From Mesorhizobium loti (GTDB lineage: Bacteria; Pseudomonadota; Alphaproteobacteria; Rhizobiales; Rhizobiaceae), in contig AP017607.1 of the NCBI GenBank assembly GCA_002356515.1, positions 124,001 through 188,000 of the forward strand: a stretch of 64,000 nucleotides of DNA. The letters run 5' to 3'. The translations under genes were made by a program, and so were the position numbers. Within the stretch, counting starts at the first letter, position 1. The number at the start of each line of letters is the position of its first letter. The notes below the pieces were generated by a model. That model did not search any database. It was not told the origin of the DNA and saw only the letters and a program-made list of their open reading frames with translations. Shown piece after piece: positions 17,363 through 26,252 of this stretch.

Positions 17363-17579
17363 GAGGAGCGCACGCTTGTCATGCCGTTCGCGCACGTTTC
17401 CTGTGGTCGAGCGGAGCGATGCCGAGCACGCTTTTCGGCGTTTTGATCGACGAGAGAGACCATTTCCGCACTAGGCCATACAACAAACGATAATGCAATC
17501 TTATCATTCGTTGTTGATGCACGACAAGCACAGCGCTTTTCGTCCATATGTGTTGCTAAAAGCGCCGCCATGATTCATC

Positions 17580-18608
17580 GTGCTCTCTATGATTCTCCGT
17601 CCCAGACCTTCTGAACGTCACCACGCCACGCCTGCCGGAACCCCTCCGACCGTGCCAATGGCAGCGGTGCCGGCCTGGCTGCGCCGGGCCATCTCGGATG
17701 CGCACAGTCATGCGGGAAACGAGTTCGAGGACGTCTCGCTCGCCGCGGGCGCTGCCATCGGCGCGCTCGATGCTGTCGTCCGCCGTCAGGAGCGGTGGGC
17801 TGGCGCCTGGCGGCAGCGCCTGGCGCTTTCGGCTGCCGTGGCAACGGCAAAGCAGGCTGGCCGCGTCGAGGATGAAAGCGCGCTGCGCGACGCCGTGTTG
17901 CTCACCCGGCCCGGCGACAATGTCGGCCCCGCCGGCCGTTTTCTCCTCGCCTGGCGTCGGCTGGCATCTCGGCCAGCGGAGGATCTACTGACGGAGAAAA
18001 ATCTCGCGGCGGTGTTGGAGGAGTTTGGCTACGCGCCGGATGATGAGGCGGTCAGCGATCTGGCGGATGATCTTCGACAGCTTTCCGCAGGCATCGGAAT
18101 GGTCGGCATGCTGACCGGTGCGTTCACGGCCGCCGAACGCCGTGGCTTCGCACGCACCGTTGGAGCTTGGCTCGCCGACGCCCTGCGGGCGCAGCGGCTG
18201 GGTTGGGCATACGCCATGCCGCTGCTGGGTGCCGAGGCAGCCTTGGGGACAGGCGCCCGCACGCCTCGACTGGCAGCCAGCTCCGTGGCGACAGGCATTG
18301 AGACAGATCCTAATGAGCGTGCGAAAGGCCTGCTGGCCGCGCAGGCGCGCGCCGCGCTGCGCGCCATTGATTTATCCGTCGAGCTCGAGCGCCGCGCGGA
18401 CCGGCTGCTTGCGGTCGCGCCGAAACTCCGGGCCAAGGCGGCGGACATGGTCGTCGAAAGGCTCTTGTCCGACGACGCGATCGTGGCATCCGAAAAGATT
18501 GCCGGCATGAGCGATCGCGGCCTGCGCCGCCTGTTCGACCGGCTGGTCGAACTCGGTGCCGTGCGAGAATTGTCCGGCCGCGCTACCTTCCGCATCTACG
18601 GGCTGTGA
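17580..18608 (+). CDS. DUF1403 family protein
   Basis: 342 residues, alanine- and arginine-rich and almost entirely helical. It fits the DUF1403 family of Rhizobiales: FEDVSLAAGAAIGALDAVVR near residues 45-65, WRQRLALSAAVATAKQAGRV, the AARAALRAIDLSVELERRAD segment and a winged-helix-like C-terminus (GLRRLFDRLVELGAVRELSG, then RATFRIYGL). Function is unknown; the C-terminus suggests DNA contact. The start is GTG 17580 or ATG 17589. The next gene overlaps its stop by four bases. The recurrent recombinase-DUF1403-ScpB arrangement suggests a DNA-related role. Confidence 0.82.
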   Translation: MLSMILRPRPSERHHATPAGTPPTVPMAAVPAWLRRAISDAHSHAGNEFEDVSLAAGAAIGALDAVVRRQERWAGAWRQRLALSAAVATAKQAGRVEDESALRDAVLLTRPGDNVGPAGRFLLAWRRLASRPAEDLLTEKNLAAVLEEFGYAPDDEAVSDLADDLRQLSAGIGMVGMLTGAFTAAERRGFARTVGAWLADALRAQRLGWAYAMPLLGAEAALGTGARTPRLAASSVATGIETDPNERAKGLLAAQARAALRAIDLSVELERRADRLLAVAPKLRAKAADMVVERLLSDDAIVASEKIAGMSDRGLRRLFDRLVELGAVRELSGRATFRIYGL

Positions 18609-19318
18609 AGACGATGGTGGAGAGTGCACGCAGGAGAAAGGGAGGAGCGCAAGGAGGCGACGGCCGGCCAAATGACCATCTGTTTGATCGAGAGCTGGAT
18701 CACCTGCCGCCGGATGCGCGTTGGCGCGAGTGGATGCATCGAATCGAGGCAACGATCTTCGCCGCCAGCGAACCGGTCGGCCGCGAGACGCTGGCACGGA
18801 TCGTCGGCAAAAGCTGCAGCGTCGATCTGCTGATCGATGACATCCGCGAGGAATTGCGCGGCCGGCCCTATGATCTGGTCGCCGTCGCCGGTGGCTGGAA
18901 GCACCTGACCCGGCCGGCTTACGCAGACGCCATCCGCAGTGCGGTCGGCGGTAACGAGCGCGCGGCAGACCTCACGCAGTCAGACGTGCTCGTGCTGATG
19001 TGCATCGCCTATTTCCAGCCGATTACGCGTGGAGAGCTGTCGTCGTTTTTTGGCAAGGAAGTTACGCGCGATCTGATCGGCCATCTGCGCGGCGCGAAGC
19101 TGATCGCTTCGGGCCCGCGCAGCCCAACACCGGGCGCGCCTTACACCTATGTCACGACCAAAGAGTTCCTGCTGGAGTTCGGCCTCGATACGCTGCGCGA
19201 GCTGCCGGATTTCGAGGCGCTTGAGGATGCTGGCCTGCTGTCAAAAGAGAAGTTGCTGGCGGGCGACATCTTGCCGGCAGTCGAAACCGAAATGAGAGCC
19301 GACGACGAATTCAGCTGA
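18605..19318 (+). CDS. ScpB-like SMC-Scp complex subunit
   Basis: 237 residues with tandem winged-helix character as in ScpB: IEATIFAASEPVGRETLARI and VGKSCSVDLLIDDIREELRG near residues 47-87, LVAVAGGWKHLTRPAYADAI, then SDVLVLMCIAYFQPITRGEL and GAPYTYVTTKEFLLEFGLDT in the second domain. Chromosomal ScpB bridges SMC and ScpA in chromosome condensation. No ScpA or SMC is encoded here, so this plasmid copy may act with host SMC or have been reused. It starts at GTG 18605 inside the DUF1403 stop (translational coupling). Confidence 0.85.
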   Translation: MKTMVESARRRKGGAQGGDGRPNDHLFDRELDHLPPDARWREWMHRIEATIFAASEPVGRETLARIVGKSCSVDLLIDDIREELRGRPYDLVAVAGGWKHLTRPAYADAIRSAVGGNERAADLTQSDVLVLMCIAYFQPITRGELSSFFGKEVTRDLIGHLRGAKLIASGPRSPTPGAPYTYVTTKEFLLEFGLDTLRELPDFEALEDAGLLSKEKLLAGDILPAVETEMRADDEFS

Positions 19319-19362
19319 GTGACATCAACCACGACCGGTTAACCCACCCCACGAGGTTTTGC

Positions 19363-19665
19363 ATGAGAATCGATTACAAGGGCTACAGGATTCACACATG
19401 GATCGACGACGATACCAACCATGCCCAGATGCTTAAGGGCAAGAAGGGACCGGAGCGGCTCTATGTCGACATCGATCCCATTGAGGCCGGGGATGGGCGG
19501 CACCCATCGAGCAAGCGCTTCATGGGCGATATAGTAAAGAAGTTCCAGTTCTCGGGCACCGAAACAGAGCAGCTTGTGCAGGTTGCCCAGCTCTGGATCG
19601 ACGATCCTGCGCACTTTGTCGCTCCTCCCAGTCCCATTGCCGCCGGCTTCAAATCGGGTCGGTGA
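19363..19665 (+). CDS. Small hypothetical protein
   Basis: 100 residues preceded by a GAGG ribosome-binding site. Sequence begins MRIDYKGYRIHTWIDDDTNH and contains YVDIDPIEAGDGRHPSSKRF; composition suggests a small alpha/beta protein without membrane segments. I do not recognise the family. It follows scpB by 44 nt on the same strand and might share its transcript. Confidence 0.55.
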   Translation: MRIDYKGYRIHTWIDDDTNHAQMLKGKKGPERLYVDIDPIEAGDGRHPSSKRFMGDIVKKFQFSGTETEQLVQVAQLWIDDPAHFVAPPSPIAAGFKSGR

Positions 19666-19716
19666 TCGGATCCGACGCAGCAATGAGAGGATGTATGGTC
19701 AAAGTAGCTGGGTGAG

Positions 19717-19890
19717 ATGGCTGAGTTTCGGCTCGAAATCGGATCGGAGACGGATTGCCAGACATGTGGCGCCGCTATCCCGCTCAGTTCGGCTGCGTGT
19801 CCGGGCTGTTCAACAGACGCTCCTCATCGGGTAACCTTCGAGGAGTTCTTCATCGAACTCGAGCAGGGACGCATGCTCGATGCACGCTAG
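19717..19890 (+). CDS. Small zinc-ribbon protein (57 aa)
   Basis: A short ORF starting at ATG 19717 encodes MAEFRLEIGSETDCQTCGAA and then IPLSSAACPGCSTDAPHRVT, giving two CxxC knuckles (CQTC, CPGC) separated by 13 residues, followed by an acidic helix (FEEFFIELEQGRMLDAR). The spacing fits a mini zinc ribbon. It is the second of three small plus-strand ORFs in a row (19363-20265). No function can be assigned; it may be a nucleic-acid or protein adaptor. Confidence 0.55.
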   Translation: MAEFRLEIGSETDCQTCGAAIPLSSAACPGCSTDAPHRVTFEEFFIELEQGRMLDAR

Positions 19891-19896
19891 GGGGGC

Positions 19897-20265
19897 TTGG
19901 TCATAGGCCGCTCCGGGCCAGATGATGATATCCCGATGTACCGACATTTCGGCAAGGGCATTTTCGAGGTCGTTGGCCTGATGCAGGGTGGCGAGTTCAT
20001 TGTCTCGAAGCTCGCAACGGAGAAACATCGAGAGTGGTTGGAAGAAATAAACCAGGAAAAGGGCGAGCGTCCAGCCGCTCTCGCGCTGGGGCATTCGCCG
20101 GTCACGTCGGTGATCAATACGAACCTGTTGCCAGAGTGGGGCGGGCTTTGGATCAGCCACCAGTTCGTGGTCAACCGGTTCGCGACTGCCAAATGGCTGG
20201 ATGAGCTCCAATGGCGTAATGCGACAGCGAACCGTGACAACGTTGCCGGGCAATTCATTCGATGA
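19897..20265 (+). CDS. Hypothetical protein
   Basis: 122 residues if started at TTG 19897, or 109 from ATG 19936 (MYRHFGKGIFEVVGLMQGGE). It contains KHREWLEEINQEKGERPAAL and a segment ending in VNRFATAKWLDELQWR. I do not recognise a domain. The composition looks coding and it follows the zinc-ribbon ORF by six bases, so the two could be co-transcribed. A long open frame on the opposite strand makes this call uncertain. Confidence 0.4.
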   Translation: MVIGRSGPDDDIPMYRHFGKGIFEVVGLMQGGEFIVSKLATEKHREWLEEINQEKGERPAALALGHSPVTSVINTNLLPEWGGLWISHQFVVNRFATAKWLDELQWRNATANRDNVAGQFIR

Positions 20266-20633
20266 CGTGTCTAAGCAGCGGCTGCGCGTCGCGGTGGGCA
20301 AAAGATAGCCTAAAGGAGCGTCCCGATCGGGGTCAGATCGGTGATCGCTTCGCCCTGATACGAAAGTGACCCCGTACGGTAGCACATCCGAGCGGGGTCA
20401 ATTGAGTCGAACAGAGAGCGGGGAGGGCGCGTGCGCATGACGCCTCGCTATGACATCACTGGGAACTAGTGAGCGATTTGAGTGCGCTGCTGGAAATCCC
20501 CCTTCATTCGATTTCAGTTATTCAAGGGCGAGATGCGGCGCCAGCGCTGGACTTTTGCCTCAAGCTGGATGCCAGGTTCACGGGCCTCACTGGCGCGTCC
20601 TATGATCGACTGGGTAGGCGGAAGATCAATCGA

Positions 20634-21305
20634 TCATTCATTGTTCTGTAAATTTGCGATGGCGATAGATCGCACATCGCTGGATCGATTGTTCACACGG
20701 ACAAAGCGGTCTCTATACCCAGGAAGGCAGGTGCAATCGTACGAACGTTCCATGCCAATAAGTGCGATGATATTGTCCACACTTTCCGATGGGACTCGCA
20801 TGCGTCCCTCGCGAAGGGCGAGGTAGAGCGCTTCGATGACAAGTTGATCGCCGAGGACGGCAATTGCCGTCGGATGATGGAAAAGGTCTAACGACCAGCC
20901 AACAGTTCGCGTGTTCATAAGGGCGCTGGCGCGCCGTCGCCCCCTCCGTTCGTCGATAACGGGCAAAAAATTTCTAGCCTCAGCGATGGCGATCGTCGCG
21001 GCTTCGCCGTCGTCGAGGGAGGGCGAGGTGGACGTGAGCTCATGAAAAATTTCATACTCCGCGTCGGTCATAGTGGCGAGCGTCACGATTCCACCTGTCA
21101 CGAGGCCATGCAGAAAGAGATGCTCCCCGTTCCGGCGGCTCGTCTCGTGCTCCAGTTCTCCAGCTACGATCTCCGGCACGACGACATCGTTAGGAATGGC
21201 CGAGAGGATGCGCTCGCCACATTTGCAAGCGTGAAGGTTGATCAGAACACTCGTGTCGAGAACCAGCGGATCCGCGATATTAATCAGGGAGCTTGAGCAA
21301 CTCAT
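20634..21305 (-). CDS. PIN-domain protein (putative ribonuclease)
   Basis: 223 residues. PIN-fold markers are LVLDTSVLINLHACKCGERI at the N-terminus (first acidic residue D), a Glu in VPEIVAGELEHET, and the C-terminal acidic centre SLDDGEAATIAIAEARNFLP with VIDERRGRRRA. PIN proteins are Mg-dependent ribonucleases and often toxins. It is larger than VapC (about 130 residues) because of a C-terminal extension (GWSLDLFHHPTAIAVLGDQL onward). I chose the ATG at 21305, which has GAGG upstream; the start overlaps the end of the XRE-ImmA/IrrE gene by 26 nt, implying coupling and a toxin-regulator relation. Confidence 0.82.
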   Translation of the reverse strand: MSCSSSLINIADPLVLDTSVLINLHACKCGERILSAIPNDVVVPEIVAGELEHETSRRNGEHLFLHGLVTGGIVTLATMTDAEYEIFHELTSTSPSLDDGEAATIAIAEARNFLPVIDERRGRRRASALMNTRTVGWSLDLFHHPTAIAVLGDQLVIEALYLALREGRMRVPSESVDNIIALIGMERSYDCTCLPGYRDRFVRVNNRSSDVRSIAIANLQNNE

Positions 21306-22470
21306 CCGTGCCTCTTTCCTCAAGCTCGATCTGGTCGATAATACCGCGAAGCTCCACTCTGCCCACCTTCAGAAGCTCCGCCAATTGTCCTTCTGACATC
21401 AGCTCACGTTTCCAGGCGGCATGCGCCATCAGGCTCAGGCGGTGGGAAATGGTTCGGTCCGCGTCGCTCTTCGCCGAATCGCGCCGATCGGCCATTTCGC
21501 CCATAACTTCTCTGACATGGTCATCGGTGATGCCTCCGTTGTTTTCGAACCATGCCCAGGTACCCTTCTTGGCCAGGCCTAGTTCCTCGAGCCGAAGCCC
21601 GCATGCTTGGCGCGAGATATTATATTGCTGGGCGAGGAGAATGATCAGGCGCCGGGTAGTTTTGCCGGTGATCTCCTTCAGTTGGCGGAAGCTTTCTGAG
21701 AAGCTCTCGGCTGGCGTCAGGAATGCACGGCCAAAGGCGTTGGCGTAGCGTTCATCGCGCGAGAGGAATTTCTCGTCGTCTTCCAGCACTTCGGGAGTTT
21801 GGCGGGTACCATAGAAGTGGCCGACCTCATGCGCCGCCGACTGGATGCGCCTCGGCAATGGATGATTGGCGTTGAGAAGAATGCAGGCGCCGACGCTCTC
21901 ATCGTGGCTAAAGATGCCGGCAACCTTTGAACTGGAGGAGAGACGGCGCTGATACAACCGGATGCCGAGACCCAGTTCAATGACCGAGAAGATGTCGGCA
22001 ATCGGTCCCGGGCCAAGGCCCAGCCAGTCACGCAATTCCTTGGCATGCTTTTCGGCGATAGCCACAACTTCGCCCTCGTTGATTCCGCGCTCTGGGGGGT
22101 AATTTCGCCGCCGCTGGATTCCGAGGATGTTCTCCATTTCAACATCGGCCTTGATCAGGTCGTTGAATAACTTAACGGCCTCAACCGTGTGCGCGTCCTC
22201 GGTCTCGCGCAGCTTGCGGAAGCGCGGCATCAAATCGGTATGCACTGCCTCGCGGCGGAGAAGGGCATTAACCGACACGCCGTAACGGCGGGCGAGCATC
22301 TGGATTTCCTGGATACGCACACGGCGCACACCCTTCTCAATGGATACGAGGGTGGGGCGGGACATGCCGATGACCTCGGCGGCGTCATCCTGGCGGATGT
22401 CTGCGTTCTTCCGTGCTATCCGCAGGCGGCGTCCTATCTCCTGTGCGCTCAGCTCATTCAGATCGGCCAT
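21280..22470 (-). CDS. XRE regulator fused to ImmA/IrrE metallopeptidase
   Basis: 396 residues. The N-terminal helix-turn-helix is IGRRLRIARKNADIRQDDAA then EVIGMSRPTLVSIEKGVRRV (residues 11-50). The central domain has the metallopeptidase motif HEVGH (QSAAHEVGHFYGTRQTPEVL) and a downstream Glu in the FLSRDERYANAFGRAFLTP segment, which are the zinc ligands of ImmA/IrrE peptidases. In ICEBs1 and Deinococcus such enzymes cleave a repressor to release a response. Gene overlap links it to the HExxH/Cys-cluster gene upstream and the PIN gene downstream. It may be an antitoxin for the PIN protein or a sensor. Confidence 0.87.
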   Translation of the reverse strand: MADLNELSAQEIGRRLRIARKNADIRQDDAAEVIGMSRPTLVSIEKGVRRVRIQEIQMLARRYGVSVNALLRREAVHTDLMPRFRKLRETEDAHTVEAVKLFNDLIKADVEMENILGIQRRRNYPPERGINEGEVVAIAEKHAKELRDWLGLGPGPIADIFSVIELGLGIRLYQRRLSSSSKVAGIFSHDESVGACILLNANHPLPRRIQSAAHEVGHFYGTRQTPEVLEDDEKFLSRDERYANAFGRAFLTPAESFSESFRQLKEITGKTTRRLIILLAQQYNISRQACGLRLEELGLAKKGTWAWFENNGGITDDHVREVMGEMADRRDSAKSDADRTISHRLSLMAHAAWKRELMSEGQLAELLKVGRVELRGIIDQIELEERGTDELLKLPD

Positions 22471-23689
22471 AGCGCCCTCCATCCATCCAGCTCTTCAAAA
22501 ACCCTTGATCTCCTTGTGCGGATAGAAATACCCGCCATTCCGCGGCATGCGTCACCAACATCGTCCTTAGTTTCGTCAGAGTTTCCTCGTAGGTTGCCTC
22601 CGTCGCGGCCGCGATTTGCGAGGCGTGAACGCGAAGGGCGTCGTCCGGCAGATCGGCCATTTCCGCAAGGTGCTGCAGGTGCCGCGCGCCGACGCTTCCG
22701 TACTCCACCATGATGTCCCGATCAGCCTTTTGGGGTATGACCGACAAAGCGTTGGACGCATGAGAAGCGGCAAGGTTGGACACGACGTAGGTACCAGACG
22801 CTTCGTTGACGCCAGCGGCATGCAGGCTGAGGCGCCTCAGCAAGCAGGCAGCGCACAGGCCACACTGCTTCCTGCCGCCAACATTGACGATCCGGCGCGT
22901 TTGCCAGCAAGAATGGGTATTCGTCAGATGCTGTTCAGACTTTCCGACTATGCCCAAAAATGCGCGCAACGTCTGGCCTTTCGTCGACCATAGGCGTGGC
23001 TGATCAAAACGGACCCGGTAGTCCAGCACTGCCTTGGTGAATCGCTCCATTTTCCGGAAGAACGTCGGATGGTTGCGATAGTCGGCGTAGATGTTGTGCA
23101 GCGGAAGCAGCGCCATCAGCGTGTTGCCATGGGCGATACGGTACGAATGACCGACGTTCTCAAAATGCTGGTTCTGCCTAAGCTCGGATGATCGATTTGG
23201 GCTGTGCGCAAAGAATTTGTAGAACTCGATGTCCAGCGCATTGTTGACGGCAATGTTCGCTTCCGCGAGCGCCTCGGGCGAGGGCGCCGTGCCATGGCGT
23301 AGCGCATCATCAGCCCATCGCTTTAATGATTTCTTCGGCCCAATTTCCGCGATCGCCTTTTGAAGGTTTTCGAGACTGCTTGAAAATTGTGCTGGGTAGC
23401 AGAGGCTGAAAATAAGGCCAGCGGTCGAGCCTACATGCTGCCACCAGTGGATAGTCTCGTGGATGTAGGTCGAGTAGGCTTGGATGAGGTCTGCAGGGTC
23501 GTGACTCCCAAAGTCGCCTGAGGCGAGGGCGTCGACCAACTCATGAACACGCGGGCTCAAGCGCAGCACGAATTGTTTGGTGCTATAGAGACCATGAGCT
23601 TCCAAGGTCGCCGCGAACGTCGTGGGCGCCATCAGGATGCCTCCGCTCGGTTCGAGCAAATCATGTTTGAGGTCGTTGAAAACGATCAT
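22454..23689 (-). CDS. Unknown protein with HExxH motif and QueC-like Cys cluster
   Basis: 411 residues from ATG 23689, chosen because AAAGG lies about ten bases upstream. Two features stand out. Near residue 80 is AYSTYIHETIHWWQHVGSTA, an HExxH zinc-peptidase-like helix. Near residues 290-330 is SCWQTRR followed by RKQCGLCAACLLRRLSLHAA, which has the form of the zinc-binding C-terminus of 7-cyano-7-deazaguanine synthases (QueC/QatC-like). No QueC P-loop-type ATP pyrophosphatase motif is visible, so it is not a full QueC. I cannot name the family. It overlaps the XRE-ImmA/IrrE start, so it belongs to the same operon. Confidence 0.7.
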   Translation of the reverse strand: MIVFNDLKHDLLEPSGGILMAPTTFAATLEAHGLYSTKQFVLRLSPRVHELVDALASGDFGSHDPADLIQAYSTYIHETIHWWQHVGSTAGLIFSLCYPAQFSSSLENLQKAIAEIGPKKSLKRWADDALRHGTAPSPEALAEANIAVNNALDIEFYKFFAHSPNRSSELRQNQHFENVGHSYRIAHGNTLMALLPLHNIYADYRNHPTFFRKMERFTKAVLDYRVRFDQPRLWSTKGQTLRAFLGIVGKSEQHLTNTHSCWQTRRIVNVGGRKQCGLCAACLLRRLSLHAAGVNEASGTYVVSNLAASHASNALSVIPQKADRDIMVEYGSVGARHLQHLAEMADLPDDALRVHASQIAAATEATYEETLTKLRTMLVTHAAEWRVFLSAQGDQGFLKSWMDGGRYGRSE

Positions 23690-23872
23690 ATTGCGGCCTT
23701 TGTGGTTGCGCGTACAATTGAGGCGTGATTTGACCTCTCGTACTGTCGCCGACGGTATGTCGTCTCGCCGCCGGTACTCTGCGCGATCTGCTATAAAGTT
23801 GACATTCGCCCCCCCATGACATAGATGTCCTCTCGGAGGCTTTGTGCGCGGAAACGTGGGCATTGCCTTTTT

Positions 23873-24736
23873 TTATGCCGGGTTGAGAGCGATAGGCCTC
23901 AGATCCCGAATATGCTTAATTCCCCAGATTTTTTCACCTCCTTCGGTCTCGCGACTGAATCGGATTCGCTTTACGCGATCAGCTAGTCCCGCCAATTCGG
24001 GTCTGGCCGGCAGCGTCATGCCGTTCAATCGCAAACCCCAACTGATCACATACGCGACGATGTCCGTCAGCTGAATCAGCGTCGTTAGATCGCTGTGAAC
24101 GAAGAAGGGCTCCGGGATAATGAGTCGGGCGCGCACCCTGCCGTTTCGTGTCCTTATGAAATAGTTCGATACCTGCCCAAGCAAGACATGGCTCTGTGCC
24201 TTATCTAGCTCGTCGAACACGAGATATCCCATCGGATCGTCTGGCATTCCATTCAAAAAGTAATAGAAGCGCTCGAACAGGAAGGCGTAGTCCTTTCGCA
24301 TCGCTTCATCGCTTGGTGGTCGCGGGGCTGATTGCGGGACCATAGTTGCGAAGACCTGTGCTCCGTGGCTACGAGCAAGGTTGAGCGCAAACTCGCAATA
24401 GGCGATCTTCGCCTGGCCGAGCGCAGTCAACCGATCGCGCGTCACTGCTGTCCCATCAAGAAGGATTTCCCGCGCAAGGCGACTGCGGGTGTTCTGCTCG
24501 AAGGCTGGCAATTGTGCAGCGTGTCTGAAAGTTTTTGGCTTGAGCAGCTCCTTGGCTTTCGCCTCCTGGCCGTAAGCCTGATAAAGACGCATCCCGAAGA
24601 TATGCTGCTGAGCGTCGGAAAGTTGCCGGATGAGGGGCCATATCTTTCGGTCCTCGATCGCAACGCCTGCCAGCACTTCATATGGCGAATTCCGGCGATC
24701 TTGGCCTGACTCGTCAATAAATAGCGCCCAACTCAT
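23873..24736 (-). CDS. DUF3800 domain protein
   Basis: 287 residues. The N-terminal MSWALFIDESGQ is the hallmark DES motif, and the C-terminal part has GYLVFDELDKAQSHVLLGQV and FVHSDLTTLIQLTDIVAYVI, matching DUF3800 (an RNase H-like fold with acidic residues in the right places, often found near defence and mobile genes). Nuclease activity is suggested for the family by fold but not proven. It starts with GAGG eight bases upstream of ATG 24736 and lies in a run of five minus-strand genes between 25291 and 20634. Confidence 0.78.
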   Translation of the reverse strand: MSWALFIDESGQDRRNSPYEVLAGVAIEDRKIWPLIRQLSDAQQHIFGMRLYQAYGQEAKAKELLKPKTFRHAAQLPAFEQNTRSRLAREILLDGTAVTRDRLTALGQAKIAYCEFALNLARSHGAQVFATMVPQSAPRPPSDEAMRKDYAFLFERFYYFLNGMPDDPMGYLVFDELDKAQSHVLLGQVSNYFIRTRNGRVRARLIIPEPFFVHSDLTTLIQLTDIVAYVISWGLRLNGMTLPARPELAGLADRVKRIRFSRETEGGEKIWGIKHIRDLRPIALNPA

Positions 24737-24781
24737 TCCAGTCCTCGCTCTTGTTCTTTTTATCCATCGGGCTCCAGGGGA

Positions 24782-25291
24782 TCATCGTGCGACCTCGACG
24801 CTCGGTTTCGCCGTCGCCTTGTAGCCACGCTTCGTCACCGCCTTGCGGGCTGCCTTGGCCGACTCTTCGATTTCGCGGAATTCAGGTTCTAGTTCCTGAA
24901 GGCGCTTCACAAGTCCGCTTAAATCATAGGTATTGCTGAGCTTGCCTCCGTTGCTGCTACGGCGCTCGATCCGCTGGACTAATCCGGCCTGCTCCAGTTC
25001 CGCAATGTACCGTTGGACCTGGCGTTCACTAAGGCTCAACCGCTGTGCAAGGGTCTCCTTGCTTGGAAAAGGTTTCCGCTCCTTATCCCACCAGAAATCG
25101 CACAATTGCAGGAGGACAGCGAGTTGGGTCGGATTAAGCCCGATACGCTGCTGAGCGCGCAGCAAGAGAGACGGAACGAGGCAGAAGCCCAGCTCGATTA
25201 CCTGTTGACCCCATTTATCGGCGGACGCTTTGTTGGTCTTGATCGTCGGCGCCGGCGTTGCGTCTGCTTCTTGTGGAGGATTTGCGGTCAT
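24782..25291 (-). CDS. Helix-turn-helix protein, replication/regulator-like
   Basis: 169 residues. A winged-helix domain is clear: SLLLRAQQRIGLNPTQLAVL, DKERKPFPSKETLAQRLSLS and SERQVQRYIAELEQAGLVQR (residues 43-110), as in phage or plasmid replication-initiation and MarR-like DNA-binding proteins. The C-terminal quarter is lysine/alanine-rich and flexible. It precedes the DUF3800 gene by 45 nt and may regulate the downstream cluster. It starts at ATG 25291 after AGGAC. Confidence 0.72.
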   Translation of the reverse strand: MTANPPQEADATPAPTIKTNKASADKWGQQVIELGFCLVPSLLLRAQQRIGLNPTQLAVLLQLCDFWWDKERKPFPSKETLAQRLSLSERQVQRYIAELEQAGLVQRIERRSSNGGKLSNTYDLSGLVKRLQELEPEFREIEESAKAARKAVTKRGYKATAKPSVEVAR

Positions 25292-26252
25292 GGTAGTGTC
25301 CTTTTGCTAGCTTCTGGGACACAAATGCGCAGCGTTTGCGCTGTTTGCAAGGGGGGCGCAACCGGACGTATATGTCTCTAGGGACCAGACATAAGTGTCG
25401 CTAGGTCACCAGTCAAGGATGGCTGGTAAAGAAAGACGTATCGTCTAATCGCAGATGAAAGCGGATTGCACATAAACGAGTAGTAGTTCCGCACCAGGCG
25501 CCCATGACCAGTGGGAGTGCCAGTTTTTCCGATAATCAGTCTTGTTCTGTCTGATGGGGTCCCTGTCCCGGGCTCATTGCGGCCAATGCCCGGCCGTGGC
25601 CGCAATGAGAAGCAGGGCGACGAACGGTTTGCGTTTGGCCAGCTTCAAGGTTGCTGCCCCTTTTCTCGATGCTATCCCCAAAGGGGTACAGCGTCAGGGC
25701 ATGTGGCAGCCATGGTTCACTCGACCGGTCATATCTTGCGGCCAAGCCGTCTGAAATCCGAGACCGCGAGAGCACGACGGTCATTGCGGGACTTCAATCC
25801 AGGTTCCGCCAATCGGGCAACGACCGCAGTGAAGGGCGCTTCCAGATTTCGACGGGATCGAGCGTAGCGTTATGCAACAGACCAACATGACGACGTCACA
25901 GAGACCTTCAGGTTTGATAGTTCCGATCCGTTGACTGCGCCCAGTTGTGAATCGGCGTGCAATTTGTGACCCCCTAGAAGGGAGGATAGGCGTCCAGTTT
26001 TGAGCCCCTCATGAAGTCGATCTGCGACCAAACCTCTCACTGCTCTAACACATGCTTCGTCATCACGGCGATGGCGACCAAAGCTAGCCCGAAGATGCTT
26101 TCCGGCAGGCGACGGTCAGTCGTGACACTTTACCAGAGTAGGAGGGTTAATCGCCGATGACGATGGATCATGTCCCGCCGCCGCTCGAACGCCCAGGCGT
26201 AGTCACCTGAATGCCGGCGTTTGCCAACATGGTGAAAACTCTACCGTGGAGA
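25292..26252. other. Intergenic region with possible IS remnants
   Basis: About 960 bp to the IS3-family element. I find no convincing gene. The sequence around 25950-26010 has two similar stretches (GGCGTGCAATTTGTGACCCC and AGGCGTCCAGTTTTGAGCCC) resembling the repeated terminal sites seen at ends of IS21-type elements, so this may be a degraded end. The promoter of the minus-strand cluster should lie near 25292-25400. Confidence 0.35.

Noticed and set aside
19810..20385. 191-codon minus-strand open frame
   Set aside because: It overlaps two plus-strand small ORFs, one of which has a convincing double CxxC pattern; no motif is visible in the minus-strand frame.
20469..20651. 60-codon ORF before the PIN gene end
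   Set aside because: No ribosome-binding site or similarity, and it overlaps the end of the PIN gene.
22454..23689. Full QueC/QatC identity for the Cys-cluster protein
   Set aside because: The ATP-pyrophosphatase P-loop (SGGxDS) is not visible and no QatA, QatB or QatD genes are nearby.
25511..25867. 118-codon open frame in the gap before the IS3 element
   Set aside because: No recognisable motif, no good start, and several frames are equally open here.
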